Part shown: in pieces, positions 1-7,251 of the stretch
Position numbering within the stretch: the stretch's first letter is position 1
Layout: each line of letters opens with the position of its first letter
Assembly: GCA_963579025.1 (NCBI GenBank)
Contig: CAUZFZ010000069.1
Location: 1 to 47,326, forward strand
Reading direction: 5' to 3'
Length of the DNA stretch: 47,326 bases
From: CAUZFZ01 sp963579025
GTDB taxonomy: Bacteria; Planctomycetota; Planctomycetia; Planctomycetales; Planctomycetaceae
Position numbers and translations under genes: made by a program
The notes under the pieces: model-generated
What the model saw: only the letters and a program-made list of their open reading frames with translations
What the model was told of the DNA's origin: nothing
Databases searched by the model: none

Positions 1-78
1 GGGGGGGGGGGGCCCCCCCCCCCCCCCCCCACCCCGCCCGGCGGGGGGGGGGGCCCCCCCCCCCCCCCCCCCCCCCCA
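1..78. other. G/C homopolymer tract at window edge
   Basis: The first 78 bases are almost purely runs of G and C, broken by two A residues. No coding or structural signal is visible. Such tracts at the very edge of a sequence are most often assembly or sequencing artefacts, and I treat it as such. The bases from 79 to 252 look like ordinary intergenic DNA with no recognisable feature. Confidence 0.6.
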
Positions 79-252
79 CCCTTCTCGCGAACAGCCAAAC
101 GTGGAACTACTGAGCCGAGTTAAGGCCCGGCAGTCTCCCCAGGGATCGCTGCCGATTCAATGCGCGAAGTGAAATGAATCAGCCAGGATTCGTAATCAGC
201 GCAGTTTCCATGACCGATTTCTGAGATTTGCCATCCACTCTCCACTCCCCGC

Positions 253-987
253 TCAACGCACAATGCCCAGCTCGGTGATCAAATCGCGGGCGAGCTTGCG
301 GTGCCCTGCGGCCGAGGGAACCGTGGCACTGGCATCCAGCAGGTCGAGCGTCTTTCCGGTTTGCGTCTGATATGCGCACCAGAGTGTGTAGTGGTCAACA
401 AAGACCGCCTGGCACCGCAGCGCCACACTCTGCAGAGTGTCCAGCAGCGGAATCATCTGCTCTTGCGTCACGCCGGAGGCCAGCGGCGGCGAGCACAGGA
501 CCACGACACAGCCTTCGTCGTGCAGAAACTCGGTCAATTCCGTCATCGCCGCCTGCAGCGACTCGCGGCTGTCCCCGGCTCGCAGCACATCATCCGGTCC
601 GGCACTGATGACCACGACATCCGGCTGAAAGCGCAGTACTTTCCAGTCAAGATTTCGCAACAGGCCTGCGAACGTGCTGTGACTGGCGGTCGTGTCCAGC
701 ACAACATCTTTGCCGCGCGCCAGCCGTCCACGGATCACGTCCGTGAAATGTTCGGTCCAGCTCCGTTGCGCCAGCCGTGTTTCGAAGCCGAACCCGTCCC
801 CGGTAAAGATCCACGTACGCGGGATCGTGTCGTCCACCAGTTCGCGAATTCGGGCGATCGCCGCGGCGCTTGCGACGTCGTTTGGCGGTGCTGATGTGAT
901 CGTTGGTCGGGATGGATTCGTTGATGGTGCGCTGGTGCTGCCCGACGTCTGTTGTGCTTCCGTCTCCGCCATCTGCATGACCAGCAT
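253..987 (-). CDS. degenerate SGNH/GDSL hydrolase-like protein
   Basis: About 244 residues with the block pattern of the SGNH hydrolase fold. Block I is WIFTGDGFGFE near residues 60-68, block III is VISAGPDD near 126-133, and a C-terminal SAAGHRKLA carries a His near 229. In the family block I should read GDS with a nucleophilic Ser; here it is GDG. The block V Asp is also not evident, so the protein may be catalytically inactive or use another chemistry. The open frame extends upstream to 1197, but that extension runs through a palindromic repeat (1087-1152) and is unlikely to be coding. I chose the ATG at 987; nearby ATGs at 978 and 972 are equally possible, and none has a strong ribosome binding site. 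No signal peptide is seen with these starts. The following 80 residues are rich in Ser, Thr, Ala and Pro, like a linker. Confidence 0.65.
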   Translation of the reverse strand: MLVMQMAETEAQQTSGSTSAPSTNPSRPTITSAPPNDVASAAAIARIRELVDDTIPRTWIFTGDGFGFETRLAQRSWTEHFTDVIRGRLARGKDVVLDTTASHSTFAGLLRNLDWKVLRFQPDVVVISAGPDDVLRAGDSRESLQAAMTELTEFLHDEGCVVVLCSPPLASGVTQEQMIPLLDTLQSVALRCQAVFVDHYTLWCAYQTQTGKTLDLLDASATVPSAAGHRKLARDLITELGIVR

Positions 988-1086
988 GCGACGGCGCCGC
1001 CCGCTTGCGCTGGTCGAGACGGGATAGGACGAATTCAGATCAAGATGAGCCACGGGGCAACTGCTCTCAGTTCCAGAAATCTCCGT

Positions 1087-1152
1087 GTAGCCGAAGTCGC
1101 CAGACTTTGGCCGATGACTCTGATCTGGCCAAACTCTGGCGACTTCGACTAC
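1087..1152. repeat. palindromic dispersed repeat, copy 1
   Basis: Arms at 1087-1112 and 1127-1152 are reverse complements at 24 of 26 positions, with a 14-base loop. The arm begins GTAGCCGAAGTCGCCAGAC. The identical 26-base left arm recurs at 47248-47273. The element lies upstream of the SGNH-like gene and creates the spurious N-terminal extension of its open frame. It is a REP/MITE-like dispersed hairpin with no coding capacity. Confidence 0.85.
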
Positions 1153-1422
1153 ACGAAAAGCAATGTCGACCGGCAATCGTAAGTCGCAGACATTCACAGT
1201 CCAGCCTTGAGTCGCTGGAATTCAGCGGTTGTTCGTGCCAGACGCCTGCACACGTTACCACCGAACCAGTCGAGCCCTTCGGCGCGAGTCTCACGATCCG
1301 TTCGTCCCGCGGAGCCAACACTCCCGTTGTGCACACAACCCGGGTTGGCAGTCGGTGCCATTGGCCTGTTCGTAAATACCGGACCCCGGATCGTAATTGT
1401 GACCTTATTTCTGGCCGGGTCC
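1153..1422. other. intergenic region, no supported gene
   Basis: This stretch separates the palindrome from the 3' end of the AAA/STAND-like gene. Short open frames exist on both strands, including a 55-codon frame on the minus strand, but none has a good start signal or a recognisable motif. I see no clear terminator hairpin. Confidence 0.4.
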
Positions 1423-4017
1423 TCAGACAGTTCGCATCCACCTCTGCATGAGCGGAACGCGCAGTTTCCAGTTGTCTCCGTCTTCCGTAACCAGCAGACG
1501 CCGCCGCAACGATTCGTAGACGGCATCGTCTTGCGGTGGTGGCTGAGTGTCCAAGCGACGGAATCCCGTCAGGTATTCCCATTCGCCGTCGAGCGTGCAT
1601 TCGTTCTGCATCAGCAGTGTGAGCACCATTTCGCCGCGTTCGACGGCCTCGTGGAACACTCGCTCCAGCAGCTCCATGTCCAGGTGCTTCTGCTTCTCGT
1701 CGTTGATGCGATCGATGGCGGTCTCCGCAATGAGCTGCACCAGATGCGGCCATCCAGCCGCCTGAGCGTGAATCGCGTCAATCCCCTCTTCCCCCGCCCA
1801 GAACGCCGGTTCGAACCGCGGTCGATCCTCCGGCTCGCGTTCCCACACGGGTGAGTGCTTCAACGGATCGGTCAGCAGCGTTCGCGTCTCGGCTGCGGTG
1901 AATGGCGGGACGGTCAGCGTCCGGACACTGGCAAGGTAACTCGGCCAGTCGGCACCGGTCAGCTCACTGACACCGTGACTGCCGACGAAGATCCACGTGA
2001 TGTTGCGGTGCGTCTGGATCGACTCGCGAATCGTTGCGAGCAGGTCTTCCGGCAGTACCCCCTCGGCGATCTTGCGATCGAAGACCTCGTACTCATCGAT
2101 GGCCAGCAGCAAGCGACGTTCCTGACTCCCGCCAGACGCCCGTCGCCCCTGCCCACTGGTCCCCACACTCGGCGTCGCGTCCGCCTCGCGTGGAGACGCA
2201 GGAGTGTCTGGTTGTCCGCTGCCTGTTTCAGCGAGCGACCGGTCGATCTGGCCGAGCCAATCGAACAGCTCACGCAGTGTCTGTGGTCGAGCGTCATCCA
2301 GAGCCGGTCCCAAAGCCTGCTGCACCGCCGCTGAGACGGCGTCGCACCACGAATCCAGCGACGTGAACAGGTCCGGCTTCTGCATCGACATCGACGCCAC
2401 ATACATCGAGTCCGGCAGGAACTGTGACAGATTCGTCAGCAGCGTGGACTTGCCCAGGCGGCGGCGTCCGTAGATCACCAGTCCAGGACACCCTGTCGCC
2501 AGTGTGAGCTGCTTTTCCAGTTCACCGATCACCTGCGGCCGAAACACAAAGGCTTCCTGATTGAGCCTGACAGGATCGCCCGCCCGAAACACCTGCGGCG
2601 CTGGAGCCTTCTGCACAGCCTGCCTGGCGTCCTGCCACTGCTGGTCGGCGATCTTCAGCCACGCCTCGGCGGCTTTCCCGAATTCGCTGGCGAGCGGTGC
2701 GTGATAGCCGGCCACACGCAGGCGAAAGTTGTCGATCTCGGTCCGCAGCAGATGAGCGGCCGGCTCGCGGAAGATGGGCCGGTCGGCGGCATCCATATCC
2801 GTCTGCAGCCGGCTGATGCGATCGACCTGCTCCCGCACCACGGCGGTCTGGGTCAGAAATCCCCGGTCACCTTCCGGCAAAGCATCAACGCACTCAGACA
2901 AGCGAGAAAGTCGCGTTTGAGTCGCGGCCTCCCGGGCCAGCAGCGTGGTCCGTGCCGACCGCGCCGCGTGTTGCTGCGCAGGCGGGCCATCTAGAGATGG
3001 GCCGCGTATCAGGCGATCAATCTCGCACCGTGCCGCGATCGCATCCGTGTCCACGAACGCAATGAGTAGCCGATCGAGCCTGGGGAATGCGATGCCGCAC
3101 ACGTCGTCCCAGGCAACCGGATGCCAGCGATAGATGCGTCCGTGAGGAACGGGCAGAAGCCATAAGAAATGCAAGGGTAGGTAGTACACACGTGTCAGTC
3201 CGAGCCCGACACCGATCGCGTAGCTGAACGCGACGCCAAAACTCGCGACGACGCCGATACCCAAGCTGACACCGGCCCCGGCAGTGAGCCCGACGGCGAA
3301 CGTGGCAACGAGTCCGAGGACGACGGCAAACCCAAGGGCGAGACTATCGACAAGATCGCCGGCGAGACCGACTGCGAGACCGAAGGCAAGGCCAAAGGCG
3401 AGCCTGTCGACGAGACCGTCGCCAAGTCCGAAGACGAGCCCGCCAACGAGACCAACGGAGAGACCGACAGCAAGCGAGACGGCGAGCCCGAATGCAAGAC
3501 CACTGACGAGCCCTACGGCGAGACCAAACGCGAGACCAAACGCGACGAATCCAGCGGCTACGTCAAGCCACGCGACAGTCGCTCCTGACACACCAAGTAC
3601 GAGGACTAGACACACCCACACACGCCAATGCGGGTCTCCATGATCTCGAGTCGCACCAGTGGATGCTCCAATCATCATCCCGATTCCCAGCGGAAACGGA
3701 GATTCGAGCATCGCTTTAACGGCGCCGCTCGCCGCATCCTGCAACATCTGCAGCGGGAACTTACCTGCAAAGAGTGACTCAACGAATATCGCATCGGTGG
3801 CCGCCATCAGAACAATTCGTCCTGGCACGGCGATCAGCAACATCCACGGCAGGGCGTGCCACATCACACTCAGCGTCGACCAGGCCGCCCGGAACGGCGT
3901 TGTTGCATCCATCGCGGCGTGAACCTCGCGAGGTCGCCGATACAGCAGCCATATCCACGACAGCGCCGAGCGATGACTGCGGAATCCGAAGCCGAGCTGG
4001 TCAAATGGACGCGTCAC
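1423..4017 (-). CDS. membrane-anchored AAA/STAND-like ATPase with Gly-Leu tetrad repeat
   Basis: An 864-residue protein in three parts. The N-terminal 300 residues are membrane-like: a hydrophobic segment around 48-72, another around 133-158, then 17 consecutive four-residue units of GLxx type at 161-228, followed by more Gly-rich hydrophobic sequence to about 290. Residues 300-480 are a charged, helical linker. Residues 490-720 form a P-loop ATPase with Walker A GRRRLGKS at 517-524, Walker B LLLAIDEYE with Asp641-Glu642, and a sensor-like WIFVGSHGVSEL near 675-687. The C-terminal 150 residues look like a winged-helix or helical regulatory tail. The start is a GTG at 4017, inside the last codons of the upstream TIR gene (17-base overlap), with AAAGGCAGG upstream, so the two genes are probably translationally coupled. 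The ATPase resembles AAA families paired with signalling or immunity domains. Its biological role is not established. Confidence 0.8.
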   Translation of the reverse strand: MTRPFDQLGFGFRSHRSALSWIWLLYRRPREVHAAMDATTPFRAAWSTLSVMWHALPWMLLIAVPGRIVLMAATDAIFVESLFAGKFPLQMLQDAASGAVKAMLESPFPLGIGMMIGASTGATRDHGDPHWRVWVCLVLVLGVSGATVAWLDVAAGFVAFGLAFGLAVGLVSGLAFGLAVSLAVGLSVGLVGGLVFGLGDGLVDRLAFGLAFGLAVGLAGDLVDSLALGFAVVLGLVATFAVGLTAGAGVSLGIGVVASFGVAFSYAIGVGLGLTRVYYLPLHFLWLLPVPHGRIYRWHPVAWDDVCGIAFPRLDRLLIAFVDTDAIAARCEIDRLIRGPSLDGPPAQQHAARSARTTLLAREAATQTRLSRLSECVDALPEGDRGFLTQTAVVREQVDRISRLQTDMDAADRPIFREPAAHLLRTEIDNFRLRVAGYHAPLASEFGKAAEAWLKIADQQWQDARQAVQKAPAPQVFRAGDPVRLNQEAFVFRPQVIGELEKQLTLATGCPGLVIYGRRRLGKSTLLTNLSQFLPDSMYVASMSMQKPDLFTSLDSWCDAVSAAVQQALGPALDDARPQTLRELFDWLGQIDRSLAETGSGQPDTPASPREADATPSVGTSGQGRRASGGSQERRLLLAIDEYEVFDRKIAEGVLPEDLLATIRESIQTHRNITWIFVGSHGVSELTGADWPSYLASVRTLTVPPFTAAETRTLLTDPLKHSPVWEREPEDRPRFEPAFWAGEEGIDAIHAQAAGWPHLVQLIAETAIDRINDEKQKHLDMELLERVFHEAVERGEMVLTLLMQNECTLDGEWEYLTGFRRLDTQPPPQDDAVYESLRRRLLVTEDGDNWKLRVPLMQRWMRTV
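3334..3537 (-). repeat. 12-bp coding tandem repeat encoding GLxx tetrads
   Basis: Seventeen uninterrupted four-residue units (residues 161-228 of the ATPase) such as GLAF, GLAV, GLVS and GLVD are encoded by a 12-base DNA periodicity. Gly or Ser occupies most first positions and Leu every second position. A few units carry charges (GLGD, GLVD, RLAF, DLVD). The resulting GxxxG spacing is known to favour tight helix packing in membranes. Confidence 0.8.
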
Positions 4018-5002
4018 GTGGCCTGCCTTTCAGTTCCATCGACTCCAGCGCTGCGATCGGCGAATCCTGCAGACGCAGCGGAAGAAGTTCGTGAAACGCA
4101 GCGCGCGACTGGAACAGCACGACCAGTTGTCGCTTCTCGCTCATCAGATAACGCCAGGCTGTAAACAGATCGTCTCCATACGTTTCGCGTCCGGTCACAC
4201 TGTCGAAGTGCCGCAGCACCACACGCGTGACGCGCTGCCGCAGCAGCAGCGCCTGCTCGAACTGCTTCAGGTCTCCAGACGGACTGATCGATCCAGGCTG
4301 ACCGAGCATTTCGGACAGCAGATCGTGCCGTAGTTCCGTGGCTCCGCGCCCGACATCGACCTGATGCAGTTCGGGTGCGGACACACTGGCGGACAGGTGA
4401 TCCAGCAGTTCTTTCCATTGCGGATTGCCCACGACCCGCAGATGCACGGATTGATTCCGTTCCAGGCAACGCCTGAGCCAGTTGCGGACGTCCAGCCAGT
4501 GCGGCGCCAGCGTGCCCAGGTCGGCTCCACAGACCTCCAGCAGCAGATCCCAGTTCTGTTCGAGCCGTGTCTGTTCCAGCGCCCGTTCGGCCGTGCCGGG
4601 ACCGGCAGCCGGATCCACCATGTCGGGGCTCAATGGTGCATCCAGGCCCTCGACGACAGCGGGCAGCGGGAAGTCGACCCGCCTGACCGGGATGATGTGA
4701 CCCGCCCGAAATTCATCGGACGTTTCACCCCGGTCGAGTCGTTCCTGAGTACCAGCGACAGCCACGGCAAACTCGTGCCGACACGCTTCGCTGTCGAAGT
4801 AGGCCGGCGACAGCACGAGCACCTGACGATCGGCTTCCGCCTGAGCCTGATCAGACTGTGCACGCGGCGGACGCCCGGCTTTGAATTCGTCCAAGTCCAG
4901 CAGTACCCGGGCCCCACCGGCTGCCAGGCATGGGACCAGGCAGTCCCTCACCCACCCGTCCTGCTTCTCCTGCTTATGCGAGTAGCTGACGAACACTTTC
5001 AT
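4001..5002 (-). CDS. TIR-domain protein with degenerate NTPase-like C-terminal half
   Basis: A 333-residue protein. Residues 1-120 are a TIR domain: it opens MKVFVSYSHK, has RVLLDLDEF at 32-40, then LSPAYFDSEACRHEF at 64-78. Glu77 is at the position of the catalytic Glu of NAD-cleaving TIRs. Residues 120-180 are a helical linker. Residues 180-333 look to me like an NTPase fold that has lost its P-loop: VGNPQWKELLDHL at 191-203 sits where VGxxxxGKTSLL would be, VVLRHFD at 261-267 where a DEFD-type Walker B would be, and LVVLFQSRAAFHELLP at 293-308 resembles a sensor region. I chose the ATG at 5002 because GAGGAG lies about 10 bases upstream and the TIR begins there. The open frame to 5302 runs through a palindromic repeat. 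The downstream ATPase gene overlaps by 17 bases. TIR domains cleave NAD or signal by self-association; which applies here is unknown. Confidence 0.85.
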   Translation of the reverse strand: MKVFVSYSHKQEKQDGWVRDCLVPCLAAGGARVLLDLDEFKAGRPPRAQSDQAQAEADRQVLVLSPAYFDSEACRHEFAVAVAGTQERLDRGETSDEFRAGHIIPVRRVDFPLPAVVEGLDAPLSPDMVDPAAGPGTAERALEQTRLEQNWDLLLEVCGADLGTLAPHWLDVRNWLRRCLERNQSVHLRVVGNPQWKELLDHLSASVSAPELHQVDVGRGATELRHDLLSEMLGQPGSISPSGDLKQFEQALLLRQRVTRVVLRHFDSVTGRETYGDDLFTAWRYLMSEKRQLVVLFQSRAAFHELLPLRLQDSPIAALESMELKGRPRDASI

Positions 5003-5098
5003 CGCGACAGAGCTCCTCACTGGTTTCGACCGGCTGATCGCGTTCCTCCCGACCGCAAAGCCGGGCCAGTACCCAAAGCGGCATAGCCGCAACCAAAA

Positions 5099-5161
5099 GT
5101 AGGATGGGCACTCTTGCCCGTCCATTGCCGGTGCCGGGACGGGCAGGAGTGCCCATCCTAC
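5099..5161. repeat. palindromic dispersed repeat
   Basis: Arms at 5099-5123 and 5137-5161 match as reverse complements at 24 of 25 positions, with a 13-base loop. The arm begins GTAGGATGGGCACTC. It lies about 100 bases upstream of the TIR gene and would form a strong hairpin in either direction. Confidence 0.85.
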
Positions 5162-5608
5162 GATGCGCGCGCACGGAGCGCATGCCTGACGACGGAAGAC
5201 TCTAACGCGTCGAATCGTCGGACTGGCACCTGCGGAGTAGCACACGTGAATAGATACGGGCTTTACCGGCTGTTGATCAAGGGCCTTGGAACAACAGTTC
5301 ACTAGATAGACCAGAATTCACTGGTGGCCTCTGTCATGCGTCTGCGACAGTTGATTTCTGACCGTCACGCTTCCCGGGAAGAACATGACCTCAATCGGAT
5401 TCAGCCGACTTCAATATCTTGCCATCGGCGTTAGCCGGTGGGTTACGTCTGGCGGTTGACCCCGAGTCGGCTGAGTGTTGCCGAAGCTGACGTCGGCCAC
5501 CGGCAGCCCAGTTTCTTCGGAAGTGAACTGAGCCTCCCGATTCGCTGACAACGCGGATAGATTGACGCCCTGACTTGCCCCTGTCGCACCCGAAACGAAA
5601 GTGCTGTC
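5162..5608. other. intergenic region between divergent genes
   Basis: About 450 bases between the palindrome and the membrane-protein gene. Both neighbours are transcribed away from it, so promoters for both operons should lie here. I cannot identify a convincing sigma-70 pair. A short stretch near 5425-5460, with GGCGTTAGCCGGTGGGTTAC, resembles fragments of planctomycete repeats. No open frame is convincing. Confidence 0.4.
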
Positions 5609-6451
5609 GTGTCCGTTGCCGAGCTGTCTGGAATCCTGATCGCGTCAGTCGGAGTCTATCTGGCGCTCAGTTCGCCCGCGGGAGACCGTGGGCTGCAGTG
5701 GGGACCACTCCGGCTGACAACGGGAGTTTCGGCAGGGATTCTGGCCGTCACGGGATTGTTGCTTCTGCTGGGAATTTATTCGCATCCGGCGTCCTGGTGG
5801 GAACGTCAGTCTGGTGCCGTGGAATCCGGCATCTTCTGGCTGGCATCCGTCGCGGCACTGAGTGGAGCATTTGGAACGCTGCGAGCCCGAACGACAACAG
5901 CACTGATGCAGTCGGTCGTTGTGCTGGCGGCCGGTGCCACCGGCCTGTTCGGCAACGCAGGAGACGTTCTGGCGGCCTCGACCTGCCTGGTGGTGGTCGG
6001 TCTGCTGGGATGGAAACTTCAGCTCAGGACTCTGCAGCCACAGACCGACGAGGATCCCGCACCTGCCGCTCAGTCAGGCGCCAGCCCACCTGTTTCAGAG
6101 TCTTCAAACACAGCCGCACTGCCGGAAACTTCCCGCGAGGAACCACTGCTGGTGACCGCGACCGGCATGCTGCTCGTCCTGCTGTTGGGTTCCGGCATTC
6201 ACTCAGCCGTCACCATCGAGGCGCGACCGCCGACGCGCTCCCAGAATCCACGCGCCCTTCCGCGCCCGTTCCTGCGCAATACGACAAGCGTCGATCATCC
6301 CCAGGCCGACACTCCGGCAATTGACGAATCCTGGCTGACGGTCGGTGCCATCGGACTGCTGGCCGTCGCCGCCGGAATTGCAGTCTTGCCCCGTCGTCGC
6401 GGCGACTCGAACCCAGACGACATTCCCGAAGACACAATACAGGTGCCCTGA
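5609..6451 (+). CDS. hypothetical multi-pass membrane protein
   Basis: A 280-residue protein I do not recognise. Hydrophobic segments lie at roughly residues 5-22, 38-60, 72-92, 98-118, 120-135, 180-200 and 243-262. Between about 142 and 178 is a hydrophilic, Ser/Pro/Glu-rich loop, and a second polar loop covers about 203-240. The C-terminus is Arg-rich followed by an acidic tail. The segment arrangement loosely recalls small subunits of respiratory complexes such as NuoJ, but I see no diagnostic motif and make no functional claim. The start is a GTG at 5609 with a weak ribosome binding site. The stop codon overlaps the ATG of upp (TGATG), so the two are probably co-translated. Confidence 0.65.
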   Translation: MSVAELSGILIASVGVYLALSSPAGDRGLQWGPLRLTTGVSAGILAVTGLLLLLGIYSHPASWWERQSGAVESGIFWLASVAALSGAFGTLRARTTTALMQSVVVLAAGATGLFGNAGDVLAASTCLVVVGLLGWKLQLRTLQPQTDEDPAPAAQSGASPPVSESSNTAALPETSREEPLLVTATGMLLVLLLGSGIHSAVTIEARPPTRSQNPRALPRPFLRNTTSVDHPQADTPAIDESWLTVGAIGLLAVAAGIAVLPRRRGDSNPDDIPEDTIQVP

Positions 6452-7098
6452 TGATTTCTCCTCGAGACAACGTCCGCGAGATCGACCATCCACTGGTGCG
6501 ACTGCATCTGACACGCCTGCGTGACGTCAACACGTCCCCCGCGGAGTTTCGTTCTCTGGTGCGCCGCGTGGCGACAATCCTCGCTGCGGCGGCGACCGAC
6601 GACCTACAGCTTCGAAACACAACCGTGCAGACACCGCTGGCCACCGCACCAGGTTACGAACTGGCCGAACGCATCGCGCTGGTTCCGATCCTGCGAGCAG
6701 GCCTGGGCCTTGTCGATCCACTGCTCGATCTGATTCCCGATGCCGAGGTCTGGCATCTCGGCCTATTTCGAGACGAGGAAACGGCGCGTCCCGTCGAGTA
6801 CTACCAGAAGCTGCCTGAATCCGATCCACCCGACGTCGCTTTGGTCGTTGATCCGATGCTGGCGACCGGCGGGTCGGCCACACTTGCTCTGGACGTCCTG
6901 AAACGCTGGGGCGTACCCAGAACTCGACTGGTGGTCCTGATCGCCGCTCCAGAAGGAATCGCTGCCGTGCGGGAAAAATTCCCCGAGACGGAGATCATCA
7001 CGGCGCAGGTCGACGAATACCTGAACGACCAGAAATTCATCGTCCCCGGCCTGGGCGACGCCGGCGACCGCCTGTTCAACACGCTCCCGCCGTCTTGA
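6451..7098 (+). CDS. upp: uracil phosphoribosyltransferase
   Basis: Converts uracil and PRPP to UMP in pyrimidine salvage, in the cytoplasm. The 215-residue length fits the family. Visible motifs are VPILRAGLGLVDPLL at 78-92, the PRPP-binding DPMLATGGSA at 134-143, and the C-terminal FIVPGLGDAGDRLFNT that forms the uracil-binding loop. The ATG overlaps the stop of the preceding membrane-protein gene by one base, which suggests an operon. The gene lies between two putative STAND/TIR modules and looks like an ordinary housekeeping gene. Confidence 0.95.
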   Translation: MISPRDNVREIDHPLVRLHLTRLRDVNTSPAEFRSLVRRVATILAAAATDDLQLRNTTVQTPLATAPGYELAERIALVPILRAGLGLVDPLLDLIPDAEVWHLGLFRDEETARPVEYYQKLPESDPPDVALVVDPMLATGGSATLALDVLKRWGVPRTRLVVLIAAPEGIAAVREKFPETEIITAQVDEYLNDQKFIVPGLGDAGDRLFNTLPPS

Positions 7099-7251
7099 TC
7101 GAGTCCCGATGCGATGCACCAGTCCTGATTCCGTCAGCAGGTAGTTCCGCGCCTGGTAATTTGTTAAACCGGGTCTGAATCTTTGTCTCCCAATCTGCCG
7201 AACCAGGTGGTTCGGTGCTGGGATTGAACAGCGTCCTGTGAGGAGCATCGT

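Noticed and set aside
988..1197. N-terminal extension of the SGNH-like frame
   Set aside because: Translates a palindromic repeat, so almost certainly non-coding.
1194..1420. Short minus-strand frame downstream of the ATPase gene
   Set aside because: No convincing start, ribosome binding site or motif; may be chance open sequence.
3334..3537. Possible CRISPR or minisatellite from 12-bp periodicity
   Set aside because: It is in frame within a real gene and encodes a regular peptide repeat.
3284..3643. Open frame of 119 codons on the plus strand, rich in Arg, Pro, Thr and Ser
   Set aside because: It is the antisense shadow of the 12-bp GLxx coding repeat in the ATPase gene; the repeat keeps all frames open.
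5003..5302. N-terminal extension of the TIR frame
   Set aside because: Also runs through a palindromic repeat; the ATG at 5002 has a good ribosome binding site and starts the TIR domain.
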